The notes under the pieces: generated by a model | Database searches by the model: none | Seen by the model: only the letters and a program-made list of their open reading frames with translations | What the model was told of the DNA's origin: nothing | Assembly: GCF_024138165.1 (NCBI RefSeq) | Contig: NZ_CP100000.1 | Span: 2,542,001 to 2,606,000 of the forward strand | Length of the DNA stretch: 64,000 bases | Reading direction: 5' to 3' | DNA from: Halorussus vallis | GTDB taxonomy: Archaea > Halobacteriota > Halobacteria > Halobacteriales > Haladaptataceae | In this document: positions 16,126-24,674 of the stretch, piece by piece | Position numbering within the stretch: the first letter of the stretch is position 1 | Layout: each line of letters starts with the position of its first letter | Made by a program: the position numbers and the translations under genes

Positions 16126-18219
16126 TCACGCCCGGTCGGAAGTCGCCCACCGGACCGCGTCGGCGAACTTCAGCGCCGAATCGTAGCGGTCGTCGGGGTC
16201 GGACGCGAGCGCCCGAGAGAGTACCGCGACGAGTTCGTCGGGAAGACCTGCCTTCGGGTCCTTCACGGCATCACCGGTCGGCGAGACGCCGCCCGCGGGC
16301 GGCGTCTCGCCGACGAGCACGTCGAACGCGAGCGCCCCGAGCCGGTAGACGTCGGCGAGCGCGGAATCGGAATCTCCCTCGGGCAGAACGTATCCCGCCG
16401 GCGGGTCCCGGAGCGCGGCGGCGAGTCGCCAGTCGGCGACTCGCGCGGCACCGCCGGTGAACAGGACGTTTCCGGGCACGAGACGGCCGTGGGTGACCTC
16501 TTCGCGGCGGACGAGATGGACGATTTCGGCGACGTCGGCGACGACGCGACCGATCTCCGTTAGGGGCAGTTTGCCAGCGCGGTCGGCGAGACTTCCGCCG
16601 GCCGCCCACTCGGCCGCCACCCAGGGCCGGGGTTCGGTTCCCCACTGCCGCACTTCGAGGACGCCCTCGCAGTCGAGGCCCGCCCACGCCTCGACCGCCG
16701 CCGCGAACGCCTCGGGCGCGAGCACGTCGGGCGCGAGGCGGGCGAGCGCGACGCGCCCGCCCGCCGGCGTGCGCGCCCGGAAGAGTTCCTTTTTCGGGCT
16801 CTCGGCGACGAGCGTCTCACGCTCGAAGTCGGCGAACGCGGTCGGTTCGGGCGGCGGGGCGTTCGCCCGTTTCCGCCGGCGGTACGCGGCCGCGAGCGCA
16901 CCGCCGGCGAGCAGACCGCCCGCGGCGACGCCGAACGGGCCGGTGGCGACCCTGGCGGCGTCGTACAACGGCGTCGGACCGTCGGGACCCGAGACGGCGT
17001 AGACGGTGCCCGACTCGGTGCCGAAGTAGGCGATGCCATTGCGGACCTCCGGGGGCCACGTCGACTCGCCCGAGTAGGGAAAGCGCCACCGCAGGCGGCC
17101 GCTCCGGGCGTCCAACCCGTAGAGGGCGTCCGTTCTGCTGTCGACGAAGACGGTGCCATCGTCGACTCCCGCGACGACGGCGGCGGCGTCCGTTCTGGTG
17201 TCGAACGTCCAGCACCTCGTCCCGTCGGTGGTCGAGACGGCGTGGACTCCGCCGGCCGCGCCGACGTACATCGTCTCGTCGGCGAACCGCGGCCAGTTCG
17301 CGACCGCCTCGCCCGCGTCGTACCGCCAGCGTACGGTGCCGGACGCGGCGGAGCGGGCCCGCAGGACCGAACCGTCGGCGATGTAGACGGTCGACTTCCG
17401 CACGGTGCCGGGGAATCCGGTCGGGGCGGCGTTCGTCGCGACCGTCCACCGCGGACTCCCGTCGTCGGCGTCGAACGCCGCCAGGACGCTCTCGCTGGAA
17501 TTCCACGCGAAGGCGACGCCGTCGGACGTGCCGGCCGCGAGGACGTACGGGCCGTCGTCGCCGGACGCTTCGAGCGCGGTCCGCCACCGGACCTCGCCTC
17601 CGGCGGCGTCGAGGGCGTAGAACCCGCCTCGAATCGTCCCGACGTAGAGCGTCCCCTCGTGGAATTGCGACGAGAGCCAGACGGGGCCGTCGGGTTCGAA
17701 CCGCCAGCGTTCGGTTCCGTCCTCGGCGTCGAGCGCGGTGAGGCCGTTCTCGCTCAGGAACACCGTCTCGGCGGTCGCCAGCGAGACGTCGACGTGCCGG
17801 CGACCGTCGTCGTCGCCGTACCGCCAGCGGACGCTCCCGTCGGCGGCATCGATGGCGGCGAGGCCCCGCCGAGTCTCGACGTAGAGCGTCTCTGTGGCGC
17901 CGTCGGTTTCGGCGGCGTACGTCTCGACGAGGGATTCGGGGTCGCCGGAATCGACCTCGAATCGCCAGCGCTCGGCGCCGTCGGGTCCGAGCGCGCGGAC
18001 GCCGCCGGGAGTCCTGACGTAGAGTCGGTCGCGGGCGCTGAACCGGGAGACGGCCGCCGGGCCGTCGCCGGTCCCGACAGACCACTCCACCGACCCGCGC
18101 GGTGCAAGCAGGTGGTCGGGCACCGCGTCGGTCGCGTTGGTCCACGAGAAATCCCCGACGCCGACACCCCCGACTGCCGCGCCGGCGAGGAACTCGCGTC
18201 GGGTCGGAGACCACTGCAT
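16126..18219 (-). CDS. Tat-exported PQQ-type beta-propeller with transmembrane helix and cytoplasmic pseudokinase domain
   Basis: The protein has 697 residues from ATG 18219; an upstream in-frame ATG at 18273 is less likely because RREFLAGAAVGG then would not be N-terminal. After the Tat signal come about eight PQQ/BamB-like repeats (for example LTALDAEDGTERWRF, FYALDAAGGEVRWR). A transmembrane helix follows (about 420-445) with an RRRKR stop-transfer, then about 230 residues resembling a protein kinase. The catalytic loop reads HGRLVPGN, where HRDLKPxN is expected, and DFG reads DWR. Catalytic aspartates are thus missing, so it is probably a pseudokinase. It looks like a sensor passing an outside signal inward. 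Confidence 0.82.
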   Translation of the reverse strand: MQWSPTRREFLAGAAVGGVGVGDFSWTNATDAVPDHLLAPRGSVEWSVGTGDGPAAVSRFSARDRLYVRTPGGVRALGPDGAERWRFEVDSGDPESLVETYAAETDGATETLYVETRRGLAAIDAADGSVRWRYGDDDGRRHVDVSLATAETVFLSENGLTALDAEDGTERWRFEPDGPVWLSSQFHEGTLYVGTIRGGFYALDAAGGEVRWRTALEASGDDGPYVLAAGTSDGVAFAWNSSESVLAAFDADDGSPRWTVATNAAPTGFPGTVRKSTVYIADGSVLRARSAASGTVRWRYDAGEAVANWPRFADETMYVGAAGGVHAVSTTDGTRCWTFDTRTDAAAVVAGVDDGTVFVDSRTDALYGLDARSGRLRWRFPYSGESTWPPEVRNGIAYFGTESGTVYAVSGPDGPTPLYDAARVATGPFGVAAGGLLAGGALAAAYRRRKRANAPPPEPTAFADFERETLVAESPKKELFRARTPAGGRVALARLAPDVLAPEAFAAAVEAWAGLDCEGVLEVRQWGTEPRPWVAAEWAAGGSLADRAGKLPLTEIGRVVADVAEIVHLVRREEVTHGRLVPGNVLFTGGAARVADWRLAAALRDPPAGYVLPEGDSDSALADVYRLGALAFDVLVGETPPAGGVSPTGDAVKDPKAGLPDELVAVLSRALASDPDDRYDSALKFADAVRWATSDRA
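16277..16314. repeat. 38-bp perfect palindrome inside a coding region
   Basis: Positions 16277-16295 are the exact reverse complement of 16296-16314, with no spacer. It encodes a Gly/Pro/Thr-rich part of the pseudokinase domain. A second 38-bp spacer-free palindrome lies in another gene at 41100-41137. Confidence 0.9.
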
Positions 18220-18594
18220 CGCTTCGGTCGTCTCGGCCGCCCTACATGTGTCTTTCTCAGCGCCGCGCATCAAAGTTCGAACCGGCGGAACTTACGGCAC
18301 CACGGAGCGAGCGCTCCCTCGTCGGAAACAGACGTCGAGAAGACGGAGGGTGCGGAATCGGTCGAGTCGACGCTCCGCCCGTCGTGGCTGGTCGGTTTCG
18401 CGATTCCCGTCGTCGCGTTCGTCGTCATCTCGGGCGCGGTTCTGCGCGAGATTCGGGAGTGCGTACCGACGTGGGAACGTTCCCCGAACTCTCCGAATTC
18501 GCCCGGAAAATCGGACGAACGAAGGGTTCCACCGCGAGGACGCGGCACGAACGACGACTCCGAGGGGGCCGAACGAACGCCGCGACTCCGAAAC
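18220..18594. other. Gap with an orphan transmembrane-like frame, no start codon seen
   Basis: Between the pseudokinase gene and the NhaC stop, plus-strand frame 1 encodes an acidic stretch (SSETDVEKTEGAESVES), then LRPSWLVGFAIPVVAFVVIS and a charged tail, about 18318-18530. This looks like a single-span membrane protein, but no ATG, GTG or TTG in a sensible place starts it. It may be a remnant, or a small gene with an unusual start. The promoter of the pseudokinase gene should also be here. Confidence 0.35.
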
Positions 18595-20157
18595 TCAGTC
18601 CGCGTCCGAACCGAACACCCGCGGCATCGCGACCGCGGTGCGTTCCGAGAGCGCGTAGGCGGCCACGGCGAGCGCGACGACGCCCACGGCGAGGAGGGGA
18701 AGCGGCGACACGCCGTAGCCGCTGGCGAGGAACAGTCCGGTCGCGACCACTCCGCAGAGGACGGCGTACGGAATCTGCGTGTTCACGTGGTCGACGTGGT
18801 CGGCGCCGGCGAACATCGACGACAGCACCGTCGTGTCGCTGATTGGCGAGCAGTGGTCGCCGAACAGCGACCCGGTGAGGATGGCGCCGATGGCCGCCGG
18901 GAGCGGTGCCCCGAGGTTGAACGCCAGGGGGACGGCCACGGGGAACATGATGCCCATCGTCCCCCACGAGGTGCCGATACTGAACGAGATGATGGCCGCC
19001 GCGAGGAAGACGACCGCGGGGAGGAGTTCGGCGGTGATGACGCCCTGCGCCACCGAAACGACGAAGGGGCCCACGTTGAGCGCCTCGCTCACGGAGCCGA
19101 TGGTCCACGCCAGCGAGAGGACGGCGACCGGGAACATCACCATCTTGAACCCCTCGAAGATGGAGTCGCTGATGGCCTCCAGTTCGACCCGGGCGTGTCC
19201 GACGAGGATGGCGAGCAGCAGGGCGCAGGCCGAGAAGACGCCCCAGAGGATGGCGTCGGCGGTCGCCGCGTCCTTGAGCGCCTCCACCGGGGTCACGCCC
19301 GGCCAGCCACCGGACGTGAGCAGGCCGAGACCCGTGACCCCCACGAGGACGACGATGGGGGCCGCGAAGTACCACCACCGCGCGTCGACGTGGTCGGGCG
19401 TGACGATGTCCTCCTCGCGGGTTTCCAGCAGCGGGTCGGCGTCGTCGCGGAGGACCTTGCCGGTTTCCTTCGCGCGCTTTTCCGCACGCTTCATCGGGCC
19501 GAAGTTCCACCCGGTCGTGACGACCACGAACACGAGCACCACGGCGAGGAGGCTGTAGAACCGGTACGGGATGCTCTGGAGGAACACGACGAACGCGCTC
19601 TGGTCGATGCCCAGCGACGTGAACTGCTCTCTGATGAGTCCGACTTCGAATCCGACCCACGTCGAGACGACGGCGATGCTGACGACGGGCGACGTGGTCG
19701 AGTCGAGCAGGTACGCGAGTTTCTCCCGGCTGACGTCGAACTTGTCGGTGATCGGTCGCATCACCGACCCGGTGATCATCGTGCTCGCGTAGGAGTCGAC
19801 GAAGATGAGCATCCCGAGGATGCTCGTTCCCAGTTCCGCCTGCCGGCGCGTCCGAATGCGGGCGATGATGCGCTCGGCGAGAGCGCTCATCCCGCCCGAG
19901 AGGAATATCATTCCGAGCATCGCTCCCGAGAGGAACGTGAATAACAGCAGTTTGCTGTTGAACGACGCGGTGATGTTGTCGATGACCAACTGGAGGGCGT
20001 GTGCGGCCCCGACGACCGGGTTCCACCCGACCAGGATGGTCGCGCCGATCCAGATACCCGCGAAGAGCGACAGCAATACCTGCCTGCTCAACAGCGTCAG
20101 TACGATGGCGAACAGCGCCGGCAGTAGGCTGATGATGCCGTACGTGTCTGGTGGCAT
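18595..20157 (-). CDS. nhaC: NhaC-family Na+/H+ antiporter
   Basis: The protein has 520 residues from ATG 20157. The frame is open to an ATG at 20250, but those 31 residues are Asn/Gln-rich and unlike the rest. A CTTTAACC box also lies about 33 nt before 20157. There are about 12 hydrophobic segments. Characteristic motifs are TSWGTMGIMFPVAVPLA and GDHCSPISDTTVLSSM, which carry the acidic and polar residues of the NhaC ion path, and FVDSYASTMITGSVMRP. It should exchange Na+ for H+ across the cytoplasmic membrane, supporting salt and pH homeostasis. Some relatives carry amino acids instead. Confidence 0.92.
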   Translation of the reverse strand: MPPDTYGIISLLPALFAIVLTLLSRQVLLSLFAGIWIGATILVGWNPVVGAAHALQLVIDNITASFNSKLLLFTFLSGAMLGMIFLSGGMSALAERIIARIRTRRQAELGTSILGMLIFVDSYASTMITGSVMRPITDKFDVSREKLAYLLDSTTSPVVSIAVVSTWVGFEVGLIREQFTSLGIDQSAFVVFLQSIPYRFYSLLAVVLVFVVVTTGWNFGPMKRAEKRAKETGKVLRDDADPLLETREEDIVTPDHVDARWWYFAAPIVVLVGVTGLGLLTSGGWPGVTPVEALKDAATADAILWGVFSACALLLAILVGHARVELEAISDSIFEGFKMVMFPVAVLSLAWTIGSVSEALNVGPFVVSVAQGVITAELLPAVVFLAAAIISFSIGTSWGTMGIMFPVAVPLAFNLGAPLPAAIGAILTGSLFGDHCSPISDTTVLSSMFAGADHVDHVNTQIPYAVLCGVVATGLFLASGYGVSPLPLLAVGVVALAVAAYALSERTAVAMPRVFGSDAD

Positions 20158-20388
20158 TCCATTCGACCACTTCTCAGCCCCCAAGGTTAAAGTTTGTCCA
20201 TTTTTTGAACCATAATTAGTATCTCCGTCTACATTATTCTGTCCAAACATCGAATAATTATTGATACTTCACTTGACAAATGACGTCCGGCGGGCCGGAT
20301 TTTGGAGCGACCCGCCACCGGCGACGGAACGGACCGGCCGGGCGCAACGGGCGCAACGTATACTCCCGTACCCACCGTGGCGTTTCGT

Positions 20389-21336
20389 ATGAGAGCGATG
20401 GTCATCACCGACTTCGGCGACACCGAGGTCTTCGAGCGGCGCGAGGTCGAGAAGCCGACTCCGGGCGCGACCGAAGTCCTCGTCCGCGTCCACGCGTCGT
20501 CGATCAACCCCGTCGACACCAAGATTCGCGAGGCGGGGTCGTGGGCCGGCATCTCGCCGCCGACGGTCATCGGCTACGACGTCTCGGGCGTCGTCGAGGC
20601 CGTCGGCGGCGAGGTGACCGACTTCGCGGTCGGCGACGAGGTGTTCTACACACCCGAGATATTCGGCGAGGAGGGGAGCTACGCCGAGTACCACACCGCC
20701 GACGAGTCCATCGTCGCGCGCAAACCCGAGTCCCTCTCGCACGCCGAGGCCGCCGCGCTCCCGCTGGCTGGCGCCACCGCCTGGGAAGCCATCGTCACGC
20801 GCGGGGAGGTCGAGGCCGGCGAGACGGTGTTGATTCACGGCGCCGGCGGCGTCGGCGCGCACGCCGTCCAAATCGCGGCCGCGAGCGGCGCGCGGGTCGT
20901 CGCGACGGCCAGTCCCCAGACGGTCGAGCAGACCGAGGACCTCGGGGCGACCCGGGCCGTCGACTACGAGTCCGAGGACTTCCGCGACGTCCTCGACGCG
21001 GAGTTCGACGAACCGGTCGACCTGGTGTTCGACACCGTCGGCGGGGAGACGCTGGTCGAGAGCACCGGCGTCGTGCGGCCCTACGGCCGGATGGTCACCA
21101 TCCTCGAACCCGAGGGTGCCTGGGGGTCTGCCTACCAGAAGAACCTCGACGTCCGCATGCTGTTCCTGGAGCGCGACCGCCGACCGCTCGACGCGCTCCG
21201 GCGCCTCGCCGACCGCGGGCAACTCGAACCGGTCGTCGACTCCGTGCTCCCGCTCGAAGAGGTCGCGAAGGCCCACGAGATGGTCGAATCGGGCGGCCTC
21301 ACCGGAAAGGTCGTGCTGGACGTCGCCGGCGAGTGA
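20389..21336 (+). CDS. NADPH:quinone reductase-like zinc-free medium-chain dehydrogenase
   Basis: The protein has 315 residues starting MRAMVITDFGDTEVFERREV. The in-frame ATG-like start at 20302 is rejected because a TATACTCC box lies about 30 nt before 20389. The family is visible from the N-terminal GroES-like fold (SSINPVDTKIREAG, VIGYDVSGVVEAVG) and the Rossmann motif HGAGGVGAHAVQIA. The cysteines that hold structural zinc in true alcohol dehydrogenases are absent. It probably reduces quinones or activated alkenes with NADPH. It stands alone and diverges from nhaC. Confidence 0.9.
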   Translation: MRAMVITDFGDTEVFERREVEKPTPGATEVLVRVHASSINPVDTKIREAGSWAGISPPTVIGYDVSGVVEAVGGEVTDFAVGDEVFYTPEIFGEEGSYAEYHTADESIVARKPESLSHAEAAALPLAGATAWEAIVTRGEVEAGETVLIHGAGGVGAHAVQIAAASGARVVATASPQTVEQTEDLGATRAVDYESEDFRDVLDAEFDEPVDLVFDTVGGETLVESTGVVRPYGRMVTILEPEGAWGSAYQKNLDVRMLFLERDRRPLDALRRLADRGQLEPVVDSVLPLEEVAKAHEMVESGGLTGKVVLDVAGE

Positions 21337-22319
21337 CGAGGAGCGCCGGCAACGTCGAAGCATGCTGACCGAACCGTTCTACACCTCCTTCGAAGTGATT
21401 TCGGTAACTAAGAGGCCGCGATAGAGGCAGTAGTCGGCCATCGATTCGTCTACACCCCGAAATTTCCCCGGGAGAATGGTGGTAGTAGAGGGGTGTAGAT
21501 TTTAGCGGTGTCCTTAGTCTCTTTTCCAGTGAGTAGGGCAGTGCCCATATTCGAGAGTAGAGGGTAGCAGGCCTGTCGCTCCAGCATAGGACTCCATGCT
21601 TTTGAACCGCTCAATCGCTCAAGTCTCATATTTGACTGCAACACTGGGGTGTATCGCTGGTTTCGGTTTCGTAGTAACACTCTTCTCGGCTCACTACTGC
21701 ATCTCTCGATAGACTGTATTCTATGTTACCGGGGGATAGATGCATACTGGGGGCTGTTTAGGGTGAGATGGTCGAACAGAAATCAGGAGCGCTGTGAATC
21801 CGCGAAACGCCTGAATTTGACACGGAAACCAGGGATGTACCGTCGGATCGTACTTTGACGGTCCTCCGACGCGCTTGCGGACGGTATTCGCTCATCGAAC
21901 ACCATCACCCTCGAAAAGTTGAAATTCAGAGTACAACCGCTCTCCCCTGCGAAAACGAACACTAACAGAGACGCCGTGGCTTTATGAACAACTTATCATA
22001 CTGGAATCCGAAAACTGTAGTCTACACCCCCTAACTCAACATATCTCCCGGAAATTCGGGCTTTTGGTATTCGTGCGCTTCGAAGGTAGTGAGGATGGAT
22101 TGACGAGAAGACGGTCGTTTGAATAGGTGTAGAGCGGCGTGTATCACACGCAAGTGATGAACCGCTTTCGCAGGGAATTTTTCAGCGCCCTAACGGGCGG
22201 GGCGCTCACAGAAACATCTGCGTACGAACCCACGACGAACAGACTGACTCATCGAGAGTTGCATCGACAATGACAGTCTTCAGTGCCGACTGAAGACTCT
22301 CGAATTCATCATAGTGACA
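21337..22319. other. 983-bp lower-GC gap before the integrase with repeated TCTACACC motifs
   Basis: Base composition drops clearly here compared with both flanks. No convincing gene is seen: frames of 69-76 codons (21649-21858 plus, 21450-21680 minus) have no recognisable features. The eight-base motif TCTACACC occurs at 21379, 21449 and 22021 on the plus strand and at 21492-21499 and 22126-22133 on the minus strand. Two of these sit in a 10-bp inverted repeat (21449-21458 with 21490-21499). The stretch probably belongs to the same acquired element as the integrase gene. It may hold recombinase arm sites, regulatory sites or decayed genes. Confidence 0.6.
22275..22298 (+). promoter_or_regulatory. 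Perfect 10-bp inverted repeat just before the integrase start
   Basis: AGTCTTCAGT, a 4-nt spacer GCCG, and ACTGAAGACT end 21 nt before ATG 22320. It would lie at the transcription start or in the short leader of the integrase message. It could be a repressor operator or an RNA hairpin. Confidence 0.6.
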
Positions 22320-23468
22320 ATGGCACAGGGCCCAATAAAGAAACTCCACAGCGAGCGAACGCGAATCGAACGATACGACGACGACGGAACACTTCCCCGG
22401 GAAACGACCGACGCCCTGCTTGAATGGGCGTCAGCGCTCCATCCTCACGAGACAGAGTTCGAATACGTCACGCCGGATGGTGAACGGAACGAGTTCGCTA
22501 TATCGACAGTCCAATCGTATCTCCGTTCGATGCGGAAAGTCGCACAGCGTGCATTTCCCAACCTTCTAGGGACATCTCCGGATACGTTCAACGATGCGAT
22601 TGACGCCATGCAGACGGGCGAAAATCCGAACGTGAAAGAGGGAGGACTTGCGAAAACGACGCTCGGGATAACGCAATCAGCAGCGAAGACCTTCTTCTGG
22701 TACTTCGAGCTTGCTCACCCGGACGAAATCAATGCGTATGGCGAAAGGAGTACTCCGAAACACGATGAAGACGATCTCTTCTCACGTGAAGACGTACAGG
22801 CACTGAGAGCGCACATCAAGCGACCGCGGGACCGTGCGCTCCTCGAACTCCTGTTGAACACTGGCCAGCGAATCAGCGCGATCCAAGGTCTCAGAATCAA
22901 GGACATCGACATCGAAGCGGGATTGTTCTCTTTGAACACCGAACGTGGAGGGCTGAAGGGTGCAGCACGACGTAGCGAGCACCGTCCTCTACTGGGTTCG
23001 AAGCCGTTTCTTGCCGACTGGCTCGACGCGCATCCGCTCTCAGACAATCCCGATGCCTACCTGTTCGTCGGTGATCCGGAACACCACTACACAGATATTA
23101 ACCAGCCATTATGTCAGAGTTCGATTCGCCGAATGCTTGAACGGACGGCAGAGCGTGCCAACGTCGAGAAACCGGTGAACCCCCACAACTTCCGGCACTA
23201 CTGGACGACGACGATGAAACAAGACTACGGTCTGAACGACGAGGAGATAAAGTACCTGCTCGGGCATAAGCGAGAAGGAAACGGTGTGAACTTCGTGTAC
23301 AACCATTCGACGGATGCGAAGCTCCAGACGAACACGGAACGGAAGGTTGGAACGAGGGATGGGCCAACAGCTAAACCGTTGACCCCTGAGAGTTGTGGAG
23401 AATGTGGCGAAGACCTCGAGTCACATTGGACGTGCTGTCCGGTCTGCGGGACAAGGTACTGCCTCTAA
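22320..23468 (+). CDS. Tyrosine recombinase / integrase with C-terminal zinc finger
   Basis: The protein has 382 residues from ATG 22320 (a GTG two codons earlier is possible). Catalytic residues of the tyrosine recombinase family are in place: Arg184 in TGQRISAIQGL, the likely Lys213, HNFRHYW with His289 and Arg292, His316 in LLGHKREG, and Tyr327 in NFVYNHST. An N-terminal SAM-like core-binding domain precedes them. The end carries CGECG...CCPVCG, a probable zinc finger. It should cut and rejoin DNA at specific sites. Its GC content and codon use differ from its neighbours, which suggests acquisition. No further phage or plasmid genes are present. Confidence 0.92.
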   Translation: MAQGPIKKLHSERTRIERYDDDGTLPRETTDALLEWASALHPHETEFEYVTPDGERNEFAISTVQSYLRSMRKVAQRAFPNLLGTSPDTFNDAIDAMQTGENPNVKEGGLAKTTLGITQSAAKTFFWYFELAHPDEINAYGERSTPKHDEDDLFSREDVQALRAHIKRPRDRALLELLLNTGQRISAIQGLRIKDIDIEAGLFSLNTERGGLKGAARRSEHRPLLGSKPFLADWLDAHPLSDNPDAYLFVGDPEHHYTDINQPLCQSSIRRMLERTAERANVEKPVNPHNFRHYWTTTMKQDYGLNDEEIKYLLGHKREGNGVNFVYNHSTDAKLQTNTERKVGTRDGPTAKPLTPESCGECGEDLESHWTCCPVCGTRYCL

Positions 23469-23558
23469 CGAAGCCGAACTAACCCCCGGACACAACTCGA
23501 GTGAGAAGCAGCACACAGAGGAAAGAACGTTTTAGCCTTCGACGACATTCATCCGGTA

Positions 23559-24536
23559 ATGAGCGACTCGGATGGACCGAAACAGGTAGACAGTCCGGAC
23601 TACCACAGTGAGAATCATACGGCGACCCAGACCTGTGGCTGGACGGCCAACGCACTTCGGGGCGAGGGAAAATGTTATAAAAATGTGTGGTACGGCATCG
23701 AATCGCACCGCTGCATCCAGATGACGCCCGTCGTCAAGTGCAACGAGCGGTGCGTCTTCTGCTGGCGCGACCACGCCGGCCACGCCTACGAACTGGGGGA
23801 CGTCGAGTGGGACGACCCGGAGGCGGTGGTCGACGCCTCGATTCGCCTCCAGCAGAAACTGCTCTCGGGGTTCGGCGGCAACGAGAAGGTCCCCCGCGAG
23901 GCGTTCGAGGAGTCGATGGAACCGCGCCACGTCGCCATCAGCCTCGACGGCGAACCTACCCTGTATCCCTACCTGGCCGAACTCATCGAGGCGTTCCACG
24001 ACCGGGACATCACCACCTTCCTCGTCTCCAACGGCACGCGTCCGGAGGTCATCCGGGAGTGCGACCCGACCCAGCTATACGTCAGCGTCGACGCCCCCGA
24101 GCGGGCCACCTTCGACCGCGTGGTGAAGGCGATGGAGGACGACGCCTGGGAGAAACTGGTCGAGACGATGGACATCCTCGCCGAGAAGGACGAGACCCGC
24201 ACGGTCATCCGGACCACGCTCGTCGGCGGCCAGAACGTCGAGAACCCCGACTGGTACGCCGGATTCTACGAGCGCGCCGACCCCGACTTCGTCGAACTCA
24301 AATCGTACATGCACGTCGGCGAGTCCCGCGACAGGGTGGACCGCTCGTCGATGCTCGACCACGAGGACGTGATGGCGTTCGCCGAGGCGGTCCAGGAACA
24401 CATGCCCGACCACGGCGTGCTGAAGGGCGTGCCCGCCTCGCGGGTCGCCCTGCTATCGAAGACCGAGGACACCTGGGTGCCGAAGTTGCAGAAGGACAGC
24501 GAGTTCTGGGCGCGCGACCCCGTCACCGGGGACTGA
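23559..24536 (+). CDS. taw1: S-adenosyl-L-methionine-dependent tRNA 4-demethylwyosine synthase
   Basis: The protein has 325 residues. The radical-SAM motif is CNERCVFC (Cys61, Cys65, Cys68). Cys26, Cys39 and Cys52 match the three ligands of the second iron-sulfur cluster known in archaeal TYW1. This enzyme joins pyruvate carbons to N1-methylguanosine 37 of tRNA-Phe, the step that makes the tricyclic wyosine base. SLDGEPTLYPYL and FVELKSYMHVGES are further family motifs. A GTTTTAGC box lies about 25 nt before the ATG, so the message is probably leaderless. It is unrelated to the integrase upstream. Confidence 0.95.
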   Translation: MSDSDGPKQVDSPDYHSENHTATQTCGWTANALRGEGKCYKNVWYGIESHRCIQMTPVVKCNERCVFCWRDHAGHAYELGDVEWDDPEAVVDASIRLQQKLLSGFGGNEKVPREAFEESMEPRHVAISLDGEPTLYPYLAELIEAFHDRDITTFLVSNGTRPEVIRECDPTQLYVSVDAPERATFDRVVKAMEDDAWEKLVETMDILAEKDETRTVIRTTLVGGQNVENPDWYAGFYERADPDFVELKSYMHVGESRDRVDRSSMLDHEDVMAFAEAVQEHMPDHGVLKGVPASRVALLSKTEDTWVPKLQKDSEFWARDPVTGD

Positions 24537-24674
24537 CGAGGATTCGGCGACGCTCTCCCTTCTTCGGTTCGTAGCGCCTCTAGGGTCCTGCTTGTCCTCG
24601 CTCGACTCGTCGCGGGAAAAGCCGAGGAAGGCGGCCGCAGTGCGGTCGTGGACCCGGCCACGAGACGCCCCGAA

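Noticed and set aside
17242-19944. 900-codon plus-strand frame across the pseudokinase and nhaC genes
   Set aside because: It is antisense to two well-supported genes, and most of it is arginine-, histidine- and aspartate-rich shadow. Only the short hydrophobic stretch in the gap was kept as a low-confidence item.
22150-22200. C/D box guide RNA at the GTGATGA motif
   Set aside because: A C-box-like sequence is present, but no matching D or D' box lies at a proper distance.
21337-23500. Integrated virus or plasmid with attachment repeats
   Set aside because: Only the recombinase gene is recognisable. No direct repeat at the two ends and no tRNA target were found by eye.
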